Below the pieces are notes generated by a model. It saw only the letters and a program-made list of their open reading frames with translations. It was not told where the DNA came from and did no database searches. Both the position numbers and the translations under genes were made by a program. DNA of 6,423 nt, taken from NCBI GenBank assembly GCA_016191565.1, contig JACPWA010000008.1:1-6423 (forward strand). Direction: 5' to 3'. The stretch is from Simkania negevensis (lineage in GTDB: Bacteria > Chlamydiota > Chlamydiia > Chlamydiales > Simkaniaceae). Shown here one piece after another: positions 1 through 5,580 of the stretch (its first letter is position 1; every line of letters starts with the position of its first letter).

Positions 1-48
1 ATGGCAAAAATCGTTGTTTTGGCAAATACATGGAGTTTCGAAAGGAGT

Positions 49-306
49 CTATTGTCTTTTAATTAGAGGATATTCCTCAATAGCACTTTCTTTTCGCTCA
101 GAAATCAAAGAGGGAAGGTCGATTTTAAATCCCTCAATAAATTTTTTACCCCACCCCTTTTTCTCCATAGGAGAAGAAGTCTTTTCCAAAGAGAGTAAAA
201 ACCCTTGGGGCTTTTCAAAAAAAAGGATTACAGAATCAGAACTATTCTTTTCTTCTAAAAATATCTTTAATGATTCAAGGCTTGAAATCATTCCTTTTTC
301 TAATCA
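49..306 (-). pseudogene. Detached C-terminal part of the glycosyltransferase-like protein, beyond an in-frame TGA
   Basis: Directly after the TGA that ends the upstream gene (304-306), the same frame stays open for 84 more codons and stops at TAG 49-51. An internal ATG at 289-291 would give an 80-residue peptide, but it has no convincing ribosome binding site. The residues look like the end of the same protein rather than a new gene. A segment reading SLESLKIFLEEK leads to VILFFEKPQGF, then to KKFIEGFKIDLPSL and ESAIEEYPLIKRQ. From memory, chlamydial proteins of this glycosyltransferase family end in a similar F-x-x-G-x-K-I-D block followed by a short tail. I infer that the TGA is a nonsense mutation, or less likely a readthrough site, and that this is the lost C-terminus. 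The alternative, a separate 80-residue protein, is weakly supported. Confidence 0.6.
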
Positions 307-1752
307 TTCTGCAAAAATTGTTTTACGACTGAGCGTTGTCACATAAGGAAGATTACTTCCCTCCTTTCCTTTCTGGCAGGCAAAGATCCCATTTCCTAAT
401 TGTAAACGAGAAGAAGTACTCTTTAGGAAAGGTGAGGGAAATTCACCCATAGGCAAGAAGAAAAGATCTGCATGCGCTTTTTCTAGCGCTTCCACACACT
501 CATGAAGAAATAACTCCTTTTCCAAAATGGCCCTATCTTCTGTTACGAGAAGAAAAGAGGGGGTATGTCGTTTCGGTAGAGCTATTTTTGAAAATAAGCT
601 TTTAAAATCGCTCTCTGGATATTCAGATTCAAGGAGAAACAAGACAGAAGGAAATTCTTTTTGCACGTGAAGGTACCCTCTTTCTATTTCTGCGTCGCTT
701 GACCGATAAAGAACAAAAATCTGGTGGAGATCTTTAAGATGTTTAGAAAAAGACTCTAAACAAGCATAGAGCTCAAGAGGATGATCCTCAGAAAAAATCA
801 AAAGATCTGATTGAAAAGAAGAAAGCAAGCGGGAAGTATCTTCAAGGCTTAAATAGGAAAGAGGGGTGCGCATCGGTCTTGCTTGAAGATAATTTTCGAT
901 GTTACGAACAAGATCTAAAGAAGAAAGTGCTCTGCTTTTATTCTCCTCGTCAATTACAGAAAGAATTTCCTCCATTGCAAAGAGATGGGAAGCAGCCATA
1001 TCCATCATGGGAAGAAAAAGGGCACTCTCTCCCCGCTCTTTAAAAAATTCTCCCTGATAGAGGAGATCCTCTAGTTTAATTTCTTGAAACATCCCCGCGT
1101 AAAAAGTTTTTAAGGAGGGAAGCTGAAAAAATCTCTCTTTTCTCCATTTTTTTTCTGCAAGTTCCTCATCAGAAAAAAGCTTTTTCTCTACTTTTTGATA
1201 ATCTGGATGAAACAGGGTCTGCCCATAAGCAACCCAAACCTCCGGATTCGCATAGGCGCAGTGGAGGTGATCTAAAACATTTTCATGAAGAAGAAATTCA
1301 TTTTCTTTAAGAAGGATAACGATATCGCTTCGCTTAAGACGATGAACCTCTTCATAGAGGATTTCAATCTCTGGACGCTTTTTTTCTTCCCTCTTCAATA
1401 GAACCTTGTCTTTTTTCCCTTCCTTAGCAAGAAAGCCTTCTACCTTTTGATAGGTGTCATCTGTAGAGCCATTATCAATATAAACGAGGCGGTAATGCGG
1501 ATAAGTTTGGGTAAAAATCGAACAAAGGGCTCTTTCACAAAGAGCCGCATGGTTATGTCCAATAAGAAAAATAACAAAAGAATGTTCTTTCTTTACAGGA
1601 TGAACCTCCCCTAGCTTTTTTTGAACGTTAAACTGAGGAGAAGGGATTCTTCGCACTATACTAAAAGAAGGAAGGGGATAAGCAGTGGGAAGAAAAAAGA
1701 AAGAGACAAGAAGAAGAAAAACCAAAGAAAGGAAAAACCATCGCTTTTTCAT
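304..1752 (-). CDS. Glycosyltransferase family 2-like protein with N-terminal membrane anchor, probably degenerate
   Basis: The ATG at 1750-1752 gives 482 residues. It is preceded by GAGG (1758-1761) with 5-base spacing, whereas an upstream ATG at 1827 lies inside the palindromic element and is unlikely. Residues 5-24 are a hydrophobic signal anchor after MKKRW. Residues 58-175 resemble the GT-A fold of family 2 glycosyltransferases, which move sugars from nucleotide-sugar donors: a FVIFLIGHN strand, the ALCSIFTQTYPHYRLVYIDNGSTDDT block (residues 75-100, with DNGSTDD at 93-99), then SDIVILL. The acidic metal-binding DxD that should follow reads KENE at 149-152. Residues about 245-260 (FLPMMDMAASH) and a second transferase-like segment from about 316 (LLIFSEDHPLELYACLESF, IFVLYRSSD, LLVTEDR) fit a two-domain chlamydial family known to me only from memory. 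The frame continues past the TGA to 49, so the product is probably truncated. It is divergent from dnaA, with the repeat element between them. The acceptor and substrate cannot be predicted, and catalysis is doubtful. Confidence 0.72.
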   Translation of the reverse strand: MKKRWFFLSLVFLLLVSFFFLPTAYPLPSFSIVRRIPSPQFNVQKKLGEVHPVKKEHSFVIFLIGHNHAALCERALCSIFTQTYPHYRLVYIDNGSTDDTYQKVEGFLAKEGKKDKVLLKREEKKRPEIEILYEEVHRLKRSDIVILLKENEFLLHENVLDHLHCAYANPEVWVAYGQTLFHPDYQKVEKKLFSDEELAEKKWRKERFFQLPSLKTFYAGMFQEIKLEDLLYQGEFFKERGESALFLPMMDMAASHLFAMEEILSVIDEENKSRALSSLDLVRNIENYLQARPMRTPLSYLSLEDTSRLLSSFQSDLLIFSEDHPLELYACLESFSKHLKDLHQIFVLYRSSDAEIERGYLHVQKEFPSVLFLLESEYPESDFKSLFSKIALPKRHTPSFLLVTEDRAILEKELFLHECVEALEKAHADLFFLPMGEFPSPFLKSTSSRLQLGNGIFACQKGKEGSNLPYVTTLSRKTIFAE

Positions 1753-1756
1753 TTTT

Positions 1757-1761
1757 ACCTC
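1757..1761 (-). promoter_or_regulatory. Ribosome binding site that sets the glycosyltransferase start
   Basis: Read on the minus strand, GAGGT lies just before the ATG at 1750-1752. It supports that start over the in-frame ATG at 1827. It lies just outside the palindromic element, which begins at 1766. Confidence 0.6.
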
Positions 1762-1765
1762 AAAG

Positions 1766-2100
1766 CTAGTGCTCTGTAAACTTAATTTTTGCCATTTGGG
1801 TTGCGTCAAAGCTCCGACGCTTGCCAATCGTAAATGGACTTGTATTTAGTTATACCATTTATCAAAAATAACTTTGTATTTCAGCTGCGTCAAAGCTGCC
1901 GGGATTTAGCGATCGTAAGTTGAGTAGTATTAATTCAATACAACCAAACTTACGATCGCTGAATCGCGGCGCTTTCACGCGCTCAAATGCAAAGTTATTT
2001 CTGATAAATGGTATTTTAATATGAGCCCATTTACGATCGGCAAACGGCGGGAACTTTCACGTCAGCCGAAATACCAAAAATTAAGTTTACAGAGCGCTAG
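1766..2100. mobile_element. 335-bp imperfect inverted-repeat element, MITE-like
   Basis: The left arm (about 1766-1928) and the right arm (about 1940-2100) are imperfect reverse complements along their whole length. They could fold into one very long hairpin with its apex near 1934. The terminal 21 bases match exactly (1771-1791 with 2075-2095), beginning GCTCTGTAAACTTAA. Other exact blocks are TACCATTTATC (1853-1863) with its complement at 2003-2013, and GCGATCGTAAGTT (1909-1921) with its complement at 1947-1959. GCTAG flanks both ends (1765-1769 and 2096-2100) and could be a short target-site duplication. However, CTAG is palindromic, so it may equally belong to the terminal repeat. I see no transposase gene inside. 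The form fits a non-autonomous transposable element or another dispersed palindromic repeat family. It begins 13 bases upstream of the glycosyltransferase ATG and so replaces or supplies that gene's promoter region. Confidence 0.7.
1802..2067. repeat. Four copies of a ~36-40 bp core unit inside the palindromic element
   Basis: Each arm carries the same core twice. Plus-strand copies lie at 1802-1837 and 1886-1922, and minus-strand copies at 2026-2067 and 1945-1984. All have the form GCGTSAAAGCT, then a GC-rich stretch, then a block ending in ATCGTAA. Three of the four contain CGATCG. The arms are therefore themselves tandem duplications, spaced about 84 bases apart on the left, that were later inverted or paired. 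This two-level structure suggests growth from a short repeated unit, not a simple single palindrome. The function is unknown. A protein-binding site, such as for nucleoid or replication proteins near dnaA, is speculation. Confidence 0.6.
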
Positions 2101-2197
2101 AGCGATACCGATACTTGGGTGATTTGTAAAGATTGCTGTTCGACCTCTTACCACTTCTCGCAGCAAAACCTTATTACATAAATTTTTTTACCTTTCA

Positions 2198-2258
2198 TCC
2201 ACGTCTAGTATAGCGGTATAGCTTATAACTTTTTTAAAAGTTTTTAGCAATACGTGGA
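2198..2258. repeat. Inverted repeat TCCACGT / ACGTGGA
   Basis: A 7-bp perfect stem (2198-2204 with 2252-2258) encloses an AT-rich loop. The loop contains a repeated TATAGC motif, a TTATAAC and a near-palindrome ACTTTTTTAAAAGT. It could be an operator-like or structural element. The repeat may also be chance. Confidence 0.3.
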
Positions 2259-2343
2259 GCACAATGGAAAGATAAAGTTTCCAATCTACACTACATGTAA
2301 AAAATAAAATTACTAAATTGATTTAAATAACGTAGTAAATTTG

Positions 2344-2399
2344 AAAGATCTTTTCGAAGCTTATGCTTTTAAACATTAGCGAGAAAAGATCTCTCGAAG
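2344..2399. repeat. Paired AGATCT-containing repeats, both inverted and direct
   Basis: AGATCTTTTC (2346-2355) and GAAAAGATCT (2383-2392) form a 10-bp perfect inverted repeat. The same two places also match as direct repeats: AAAGATCT followed by a TCGAAG block, ending at 2359 and 2399 respectively. The second copy ends in the Shine-Dalgarno-like AAGGTGG just before the ATG at 2405. A hairpin here could affect access to that start. Confidence 0.4.
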
Positions 2400-2404
2400 G
2401 TGGC

Positions 2405-2506
2405 ATGCTCAAGCGATCCACTTTAGTCATTTTATTTTTACATTTAGTATTAGCTTGCGAAAAGGAAACTAGAGGTGCTAGAGTTGGCAATAGACTGCTT
2501 GTGTAA
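2405..2506 (+). CDS. Putative small lipoprotein, 33 residues
   Basis: The ATG at 2405-2407 follows AAGGTGG, a fair Shine-Dalgarno sequence with rather short spacing, and the frame ends at TAA 2504-2506. The product starts MLKRSTLVILFLHLVLAC: a basic n-region, a hydrophobic core and a lipobox-like V-L-A-C with the cysteine at residue 18. About 15 charged or polar residues follow (EKETRGARVGNRLLV). That layout is what bacterial lipoprotein signal peptides look like, with cleavage and lipidation at Cys18 inferred. The same frame stays open after the TAA up to 2629 (40 codons, including a YETYPDGIGG stretch). A longer protein of about 74 residues may therefore have been cut by the stop. Nothing matches a family I know. 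A chance ORF in AT-rich DNA, where leucine and isoleucine codons are common, remains possible. Confidence 0.35.
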   Translation: MLKRSTLVILFLHLVLACEKETRGARVGNRLLV

Positions 2507-2548
2507 CTTAGTTTGTTCGAAAAAATCGATGATCTCTTTGTGCTTTTG

Positions 2549-2599
2549 TTTTTTTGTTACGAGACATACCCAGATGGGATAGGTGGCGTAACAAAAAAA
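2549..2599. repeat. 13-bp perfect inverted repeat ahead of dnaA
   Basis: TTTTTTTGTTACG (2549-2561) pairs exactly with CGTAACAAAAAAA (2587-2599) across a 25-base loop that itself contains CCC and GGG stretches. The T run is on the 5' side on both strands, so it is not a normal intrinsic terminator, which needs T residues after the stem. It could be an operator or an mRNA leader structure for dnaA. Some of the match is simply the A/T runs; the specific part is GTTACG/CGTAAC. Confidence 0.5.
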
Positions 2600-2627
2600 G
2601 TCCAAAGAAAGAACGGTTTTAGCGAAT

Positions 2628-2636
2628 AAAAGGAGG
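2628..2636 (+). promoter_or_regulatory. Strong Shine-Dalgarno sequence without a usable start codon
   Basis: AAAAGGAGG is as good as any ribosome binding site in the window. No ATG, GTG or TTG follows within the usual 5-12 bases, and the first possible one (TTG 2658) is 21 bases away. The dnaA ATG is about 60 bases further on. Between them lies only ATG-CAT-TAG (2685-2693), in frame with dnaA and ended by the stop next to it. The site may be a remnant of a lost short gene or leader peptide, or a ribosome standby site. Confidence 0.4.
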
Positions 2637-2696
2637 CTTAAGCAAGAAGTCTAATTATTGTGGTCTATATTCCTCAAGATACAGATGCATTAGATT

Positions 2697-4043
2697 ATGG
2701 ACATCAAAGAAAACGAAACAGTTTGGACACAGTTTTTGGCTTTTTTGCAAAAAAGATGCAGCGCTGTGGAATATGCGAATTGGATTGAACCGATTCAACT
2801 CCTTTCTATTTCTAATGAGCACCTTTGCTTAGAAGTGCCTAATATCTTTGTACAAGAGTATCTCCTCGATAATTATAAAGAAGCTCTTCTCTCTTTTTTC
2901 CCAACAAGCTCTAAAGAGGGACCTAAGATTAGCTTTGAAATTAAAGAAGGAAAAAAGGAGGGAGCAAAAAAAATCTCCATCCCTTTTCAAGATCGATCTC
3001 CTTCCCATGAGGAGGGAAAACAGGAAGAGATAAAGCTCAATATAAACTACACCTTTGAGAATTTTATCGAAGGAGCTTCCAATCAATTCATTAAATCAGC
3101 AGCTCTTGGTGTTGCTTCAAGGCCAGGAAAATCATACAATCCCTTCTTCATTCATGGAGGTGTAGGACTGGGAAAAACCCATCTTCTCCACGCGATCGCT
3201 CATTATGCTAAAGAGCATCATAAAAAACTGCGCTTCCAATGCATCACTACAGAAGGATTTATCAATGACCTAGTGTTCCATCTGCGAAATAAGTCGATCG
3301 ATAAAATGAAAAAGTTTTATCGCAGCCTTGATCTTCTTCTTGTTGACGATATCCAATTTCTTCAAAGCCGCTTGAATTTTGAGGAAGAGTTTTGTAACAC
3401 TTTCGAAGCACTTATTCATCAAAGCAAACAAATTGTGATTACAAGTGATAAACCCCCAGGAAAGCTTCACCTTTCTGAGCGGATGATCGCCCGAATGGAA
3501 TGGGGGCTGGTAGCTCATATCGGTACCCCCGACCTAGAAACAAGGGTAGCTATTTTGCAACATAAAGCAGAACAAAAAGGGCTTAAACTTACCCATAAAG
3601 TGGCTTTTTATATAGCAGAGCATATTTACAATAACGTGCGGCAGCTCGAAGGAGCTGTAAATCGGCTAGGTGCCTATTGTCGGATGATGAGTCTAGAAGC
3701 CACTCAAGAGGTAGTGGAATCTACTTTGCGAGAGATGTTTCAACCTCCCCATTCTAATGTTTCTCTCGATAAGATTTTGCAAAGTGTCGCTTCCATGTAC
3801 AATGTTAGGGAAAGCGAGCTTAAAGGAGACTCAAGAGAGAAAAAGATCGCTTTCCCTAGGCACATTGCCATGTATCTCGCCAAAGAGCTTCTCGGGGAAT
3901 CTCTCACCAAAATTGCCTCTGCCTTCGGAGGCAAAAAACACTCTACCCTCTTTCACGCTTGGAAAAAGATCTCAAAAGAGCTTGAGAAGGATGAAACGCT
4001 ACGCCGCCGCATTGAAATGACCAGACAAAATATAGAATCATAA
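2697..4043 (+). CDS. dnaA: Chromosomal replication initiator protein DnaA (chlamydial DnaA2 type)
   Basis: This is the AAA+ ATPase that binds DnaA boxes as ATP-DnaA and opens the origin. The 448-residue length is normal. Domain I (1-70) starts [22 protein letters not shown] lysine- and glutamate-rich linker spans about 75-112. Walker A is GGVGLGKT (154-161), Walker B LLLVDD (213-218), sensor 1 VITSDKPP (247-254). The box VII arginine is at R266 (ARMEWGL) and sensor 2 at R315 in [11 protein letters not shown]. Domain IV carries the helix-turn-helix, and its signature reads GGKKHSTL (411-418) where most bacteria have GGRDHTTV. From memory this matches Chlamydia DnaA2 more closely than DnaA1, including LEVPNIFVQ and YNPFFIHGG. 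The start is forced: an in-frame TAG lies at 2691-2693. The ATG has no good Shine-Dalgarno sequence, so initiation may be weak or regulated. The gene ends with tandem TAA stops. Its four tryptophans are all TGG. Confidence 0.97.
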   Translation: MDIKENETVWTQFLAFLQKRCSAVEYANWIEPIQLLSISNEHLCLEVPNIFVQEYLLDNYKEALLSFFPTSSKEGPKISFEIKEGKKEGAKKISIPFQDRSPSHEEGKQEEIKLNINYTFENFIEGASNQFIKSAALGVASRPGKSYNPFFIHGGVGLGKTHLLHAIAHYAKEHHKKLRFQCITTEGFINDLVFHLRNKSIDKMKKFYRSLDLLLVDDIQFLQSRLNFEEEFCNTFEALIHQSKQIVITSDKPPGKLHLSERMIARMEWGLVAHIGTPDLETRVAILQHKAEQKGLKLTHKVAFYIAEHIYNNVRQLEGAVNRLGAYCRMMSLEATQEVVESTLREMFQPPHSNVSLDKILQSVASMYNVRESELKGDSREKKIAFPRHIAMYLAKELLGESLTKIASAFGGKKHSTLFHAWKKISKELEKDETLRRRIEMTRQNIES

Positions 4044-4056
4044 TAAAAGATACTAC

Positions 4057-4085
4057 TTGACATAAATATAACAAAATATTACAAT
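4057..4085 (+). promoter_or_regulatory. Near-consensus sigma-70-type (chlamydial sigma-66) promoter
   Basis: TTGACA (4057-4062) and TACAAT (4080-4085) are separated by exactly 17 bases. The start of transcription would be near 4092, giving a leader of about 36 bases before the ATG at 4128. It lies in the dnaA-to-4128 gap, so the downstream gene need not depend on dnaA transcription. Confidence 0.75.
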
Positions 4086-4114
4086 GTTTAATAAAAAAGA
4101 AAGATTAAAAAATT

Positions 4115-4121
4115 AAGGAGG
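4115..4121 (+). promoter_or_regulatory. Strong ribosome binding site for the 4128 gene
   Basis: AAGGAGG sits 6 bases before the ATG at 4128-4130. Together with the promoter at 4057-4085 it predicts high expression. Confidence 0.8.
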
Positions 4122-4127
4122 ATATTC

Positions 4128-5090
4128 ATGTCTTCAGAAGTCACTAATAATACACCGGAGGACTTGTCAAGAGCAAATTCAACAAATATCTTGCAACAAG
4201 AACCTAACATTAGAGACATGCAAGGGCAAGAAGCAGTCAATTCAGATACTCCCGTTAATGATTTACAAAAAAGTGGAAACCGTTCTACACAAAGAAAATT
4301 TATTGCAGAAGCTTCTTTTCCTAAAATTAATCCACCTGATCTACATACACTTCAAGATTTCAATAAGCTAAGAGATCGCGATGGGAAAACAGAGAGCGCA
4401 ATTGAAAAACCACTGGTAAGAATAAGCGAAGCTAATGTCCAAGGTCACATTCAACAGGGCTCTAAGCAACTAGAAGCAGAAAAGGATAAAGAATCATCGC
4501 CCAAAGATGGTCATGAGATAGCAGCACCCCTCCTTCGGCAAGAAGCCGCAATTAAAGCAATGGACGATGTAAACCAAGCTCTTGACAAGGCAGTTCAATC
4601 TATCAAAGGTGTTAAGGACACGGCAGAGCCTCTCCTTCGACAGGAAGGCGCAGTTAAAGCAATAGATGATGCAAGCCAAACTCCTAACAAGGCAATTCAC
4701 ACTGCCAAAGATAGTCAAGAAACACACGAGTCTTCATCCGAGCAACAAGAAAAACAAGCAAGAGAAGTAGTTCGTCAGGCAATGCAAGCTTATAATAAGG
4801 CAATCCAAGCTGTTGAAAGATGGCCTATTGCCCCAGCTGGGCAATTAGTAGAAACGGAGAAGGTTAGAATACAATCTCCTAAAAATGATAACGAGATGAC
4901 GCGGTCTTACGTTCAGCAAAAACAAGCAGATGCAGCAAGACATCAGGCAATGCAAGCTTCTAAACATCCCCTTTCACCTATAACTCCAGCTCAGCAACAA
5001 ATCAAAGCTTCAGATCTATTACGTCTAACAAAAATCACATTTAAAGGCTTTGGTACAATTAATGTGAAATCCTTGAAGACTCTTTCCTAA
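4128..5090 (+). CDS. Low-complexity protein with 34-residue tandem repeats; unknown function, possible secreted protein
   Basis: I do not recognise a family in this 320-residue protein. It is highly hydrophilic, rich in Q, K, E, A and S, with no membrane segment or Sec signal. The first ~25 residues (MSSEVTNNTPEDLSRANSTN) are rich in serine, threonine and asparagine, as is common in type III secreted proteins. That is suggestive only. Two repeats of 34 residues lie at 134-167 and 168-201 (both begin PLLRQE, then a KAMDD or KAIDD block). A degenerate third lies around 208-235, aligned on NKAI at 223-226, and shorter QAMQAS similarity follows near 275-280. The repeats would form amphipathic or coiled helices, with proline- and glutamine-rich disorder between them. 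The tail (ASDLLRLTKITFKGFGTINVKSL) is more ordered and hydrophobic, and could be a binding or chaperone-contact segment. A strong promoter and RBS precede it. It could be a chlamydia-specific effector or a structural protein. Confidence 0.75.
   Translation: MSSEVTNNTPEDLSRANSTNILQQEPNIRDMQGQEAVNSDTPVNDLQKSGNRSTQRKFIAEASFPKINPPDLHTLQDFNKLRDRDGKTESAIEKPLVRISEANVQGHIQQGSKQLEAEKDKESSPKDGHEIAAPLLRQEAAIKAMDDVNQALDKAVQSIKGVKDTAEPLLRQEGAVKAIDDASQTPNKAIHTAKDSQETHESSSEQQEKQAREVVRQAMQAYNKAIQAVERWPIAPAGQLVETEKVRIQSPKNDNEMTRSYVQQKQADAARHQAMQASKHPLSPITPAQQQIKASDLLRLTKITFKGFGTINVKSLKTLS
4527..4730 (+). repeat. Tandem 102-bp repeat inside the 4128 gene
   Basis: Two in-frame copies, 4527-4628 and 4629-4730, encode the two 34-residue units. 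The match is clear at protein level (PLLRQE shared, then AAIKAMDD versus GAVKAIDD) and partial in DNA, so the duplication is not recent. A unit length that is a multiple of 3 allows copy-number change without a frameshift. Confidence 0.75.
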
Positions 5091-5133
5091 AAAAATTTAA
5101 ATTCGTCATCTTTGTTTAGAGGCAAATTTTTTT
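5089..5133. repeat. All-A/T inverted repeat after the 4128 gene
   Basis: AAAAAAATTT (5089-5098) is the exact complement of AAATTTTTTT (5124-5133), with a 25-base loop. It begins in the stop codon of the repeat protein and ends next to the RBS at 5134. The stem has no G or C, so it is a poor terminator. Confidence 0.25.
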
Positions 5134-5147
5134 AAAGGAGAGGATCG

Positions 5148-5267
5148 ATGAACAATCAAGACAACAAAGTACAGGCTCGACTTAAATGAGTACAGATGTA
5201 TCACAAGCTCGGTCATACGAGTAAAGCATGCAGAAGGTGTGGTATATCTGCGCCTACCCTCAGGTTT
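5148..5267 (+). pseudogene. N-terminal remnant of an HTH transposase/integrase (IS481-like), interrupted by TGA
   Basis: AAAGGAG (5134-5140) stands 7 bases before the ATG at 5148-5150, a good initiation signal. The frame runs for 13 codons (MNNQDNKVQARLK), hits TGA at 5187-5189, then continues VQMYHKLGHTSKACRRCGISAPTLR in the same frame. Replacing the TGA with tryptophan gives RLKWVQMY and later CRRCGISAPTLR. From memory, this matches the first helix-turn-helix region of DDE transposases/integrases of the IS481-like group. Those have a conserved W at just this place and normally continue PTLRKW. Here homology stops after PTLR, near 5265, where the next gene begins. No DDE catalytic domain remains. 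A single G-to-A change (TGG to TGA) explains the stop. Without outside comparison, family assignment is moderate. Confidence 0.55.
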
Positions 5268-5519
5268 ATGGCGGCGGAGGTACAAAGCAGAATATTGCTA
5301 ACCATGGAGAAACATGGTATCTTTAGTAAACTCAAACCTGAAGAAATACAATCCATGATAAAAGAAATCGTTAACGTTTCTGAAGAGTATGATTGTAATG
5401 CCCACGAGATCTTAGAAGGCATTGGTAAGCGCTTGAAGATTTGTTACTATTGCTTAAATTTTGTGAATAAGTTTGCCCATGGATCTTACGGTATCTGCGA
5501 AGACTGTGATAAAGGCTAA
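5268..5519 (+). CDS. Small protein with a CxxC-x14-CxxC zinc-ribbon-like C-terminus
   Basis: I do not recognise this protein. From the ATG at 5268 it has 83 residues. A charged helical part (KLKPEEIQSMIKEIVNV, then NAHEILEGIGKRLK) is followed by CYYC and CEDC (cysteines at 59, 62, 77 and 80), which could bind one zinc ion. The start is uncertain: no start in this frame has a strong Shine-Dalgarno sequence. The options are 5196 (107 residues, which would add the transposase HTH piece), 5268, and 5304 (MEKHGIFS, 71 residues). I chose 5268 because transposase similarity ends just before it. The upstream RBS at 5134 serves only the interrupted frame. The gene may be an intact small protein whose 5' end was replaced by the transposase remnant, or it may itself be a fragment. 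It converges with the DUF234 fragment downstream. Confidence 0.5.
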   Translation: MAAEVQSRILLTMEKHGIFSKLKPEEIQSMIKEIVNVSEEYDCNAHEILEGIGKRLKICYYCLNFVNKFAHGSYGICEDCDKG

Positions 5520-5580
5520 TTAGGACCAGCAGGCTCATCTGTGCATTTTGTTGCGGTTTCATTTTCTACTATTTAAATTT

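Larger units (their letters stand above)
2101..2696. other. 596-bp region upstream of dnaA without a long gene
   Basis: This stretch separates the palindromic element from dnaA. No frame longer than a few dozen codons is convincing, apart from the 33-residue lipoprotein-like ORF annotated separately. It holds three inverted-repeat structures (2198-2258, 2346-2392 and 2549-2599) and a strong orphan Shine-Dalgarno sequence (2628-2636). I searched for clear DnaA boxes (TTATNCACA or its complement) and found none, and I found no convincing tRNA. A plausible -10-like TATATT occurs at 2666-2671 but has no good -35 partner. The AT-rich character would suit a promoter or origin, but neither can be shown. 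Confidence 0.5.

Noticed and set aside
1..346. Plus-strand frames over the transferase C-terminus (a 21-residue frame at 1-66 and a 110-residue frame at 14-346)
   Set aside because: No RBS and no family-like content. They run antisense to sequence that has clear family features on the minus strand.
1753..1827. Extended N-terminus of the glycosyltransferase starting at ATG 1827 (MASVGALTQ...)
   Set aside because: These 25 codons lie almost wholly in the palindromic element, have no RBS, and would bury the signal anchor. The ATG at 1752 has GAGG at the right distance.
1766..2100. CRISPR array
   Set aside because: Core units are inverted relative to each other and divergent, with no regular repeat-spacer pattern or cas genes.
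2460..2530. Possible tRNA or pseudo-tRNA (AGAGTTGGCA, then GTTCGAA)
   Set aside because: The T-loop-like GTTCGAA has no paired 5-bp stem, and no acceptor stem or anticodon arm can be formed.
2549..2599. Intrinsic terminator
   Set aside because: T residues precede the stem on both strands instead of following it, and the loop is 25 bases.
2101..2696. Replication origin next to dnaA
   Set aside because: No clear cluster of DnaA boxes was found. The region is AT-rich, but so is the whole window, and chlamydial origins need not adjoin dnaA.
2829..4020. Other frames of 60-90 codons on both strands inside dnaA
   Set aside because: They are shadows of a strongly conserved gene, without RBS or recognisable protein features.
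4494..4727. Minus-strand frame opposite the tandem repeat
   Set aside because: Its own repetition simply mirrors the coding repeat of the plus-strand gene, which has a promoter and RBS.
304..5189. UGA reassigned to tryptophan in this organism
   Set aside because: dnaA and the other intact frames use only TGG for tryptophan and contain no internal TGA. Chlamydiae use the standard bacterial code. Two isolated TGA codons in decaying genes are better explained as nonsense mutations.
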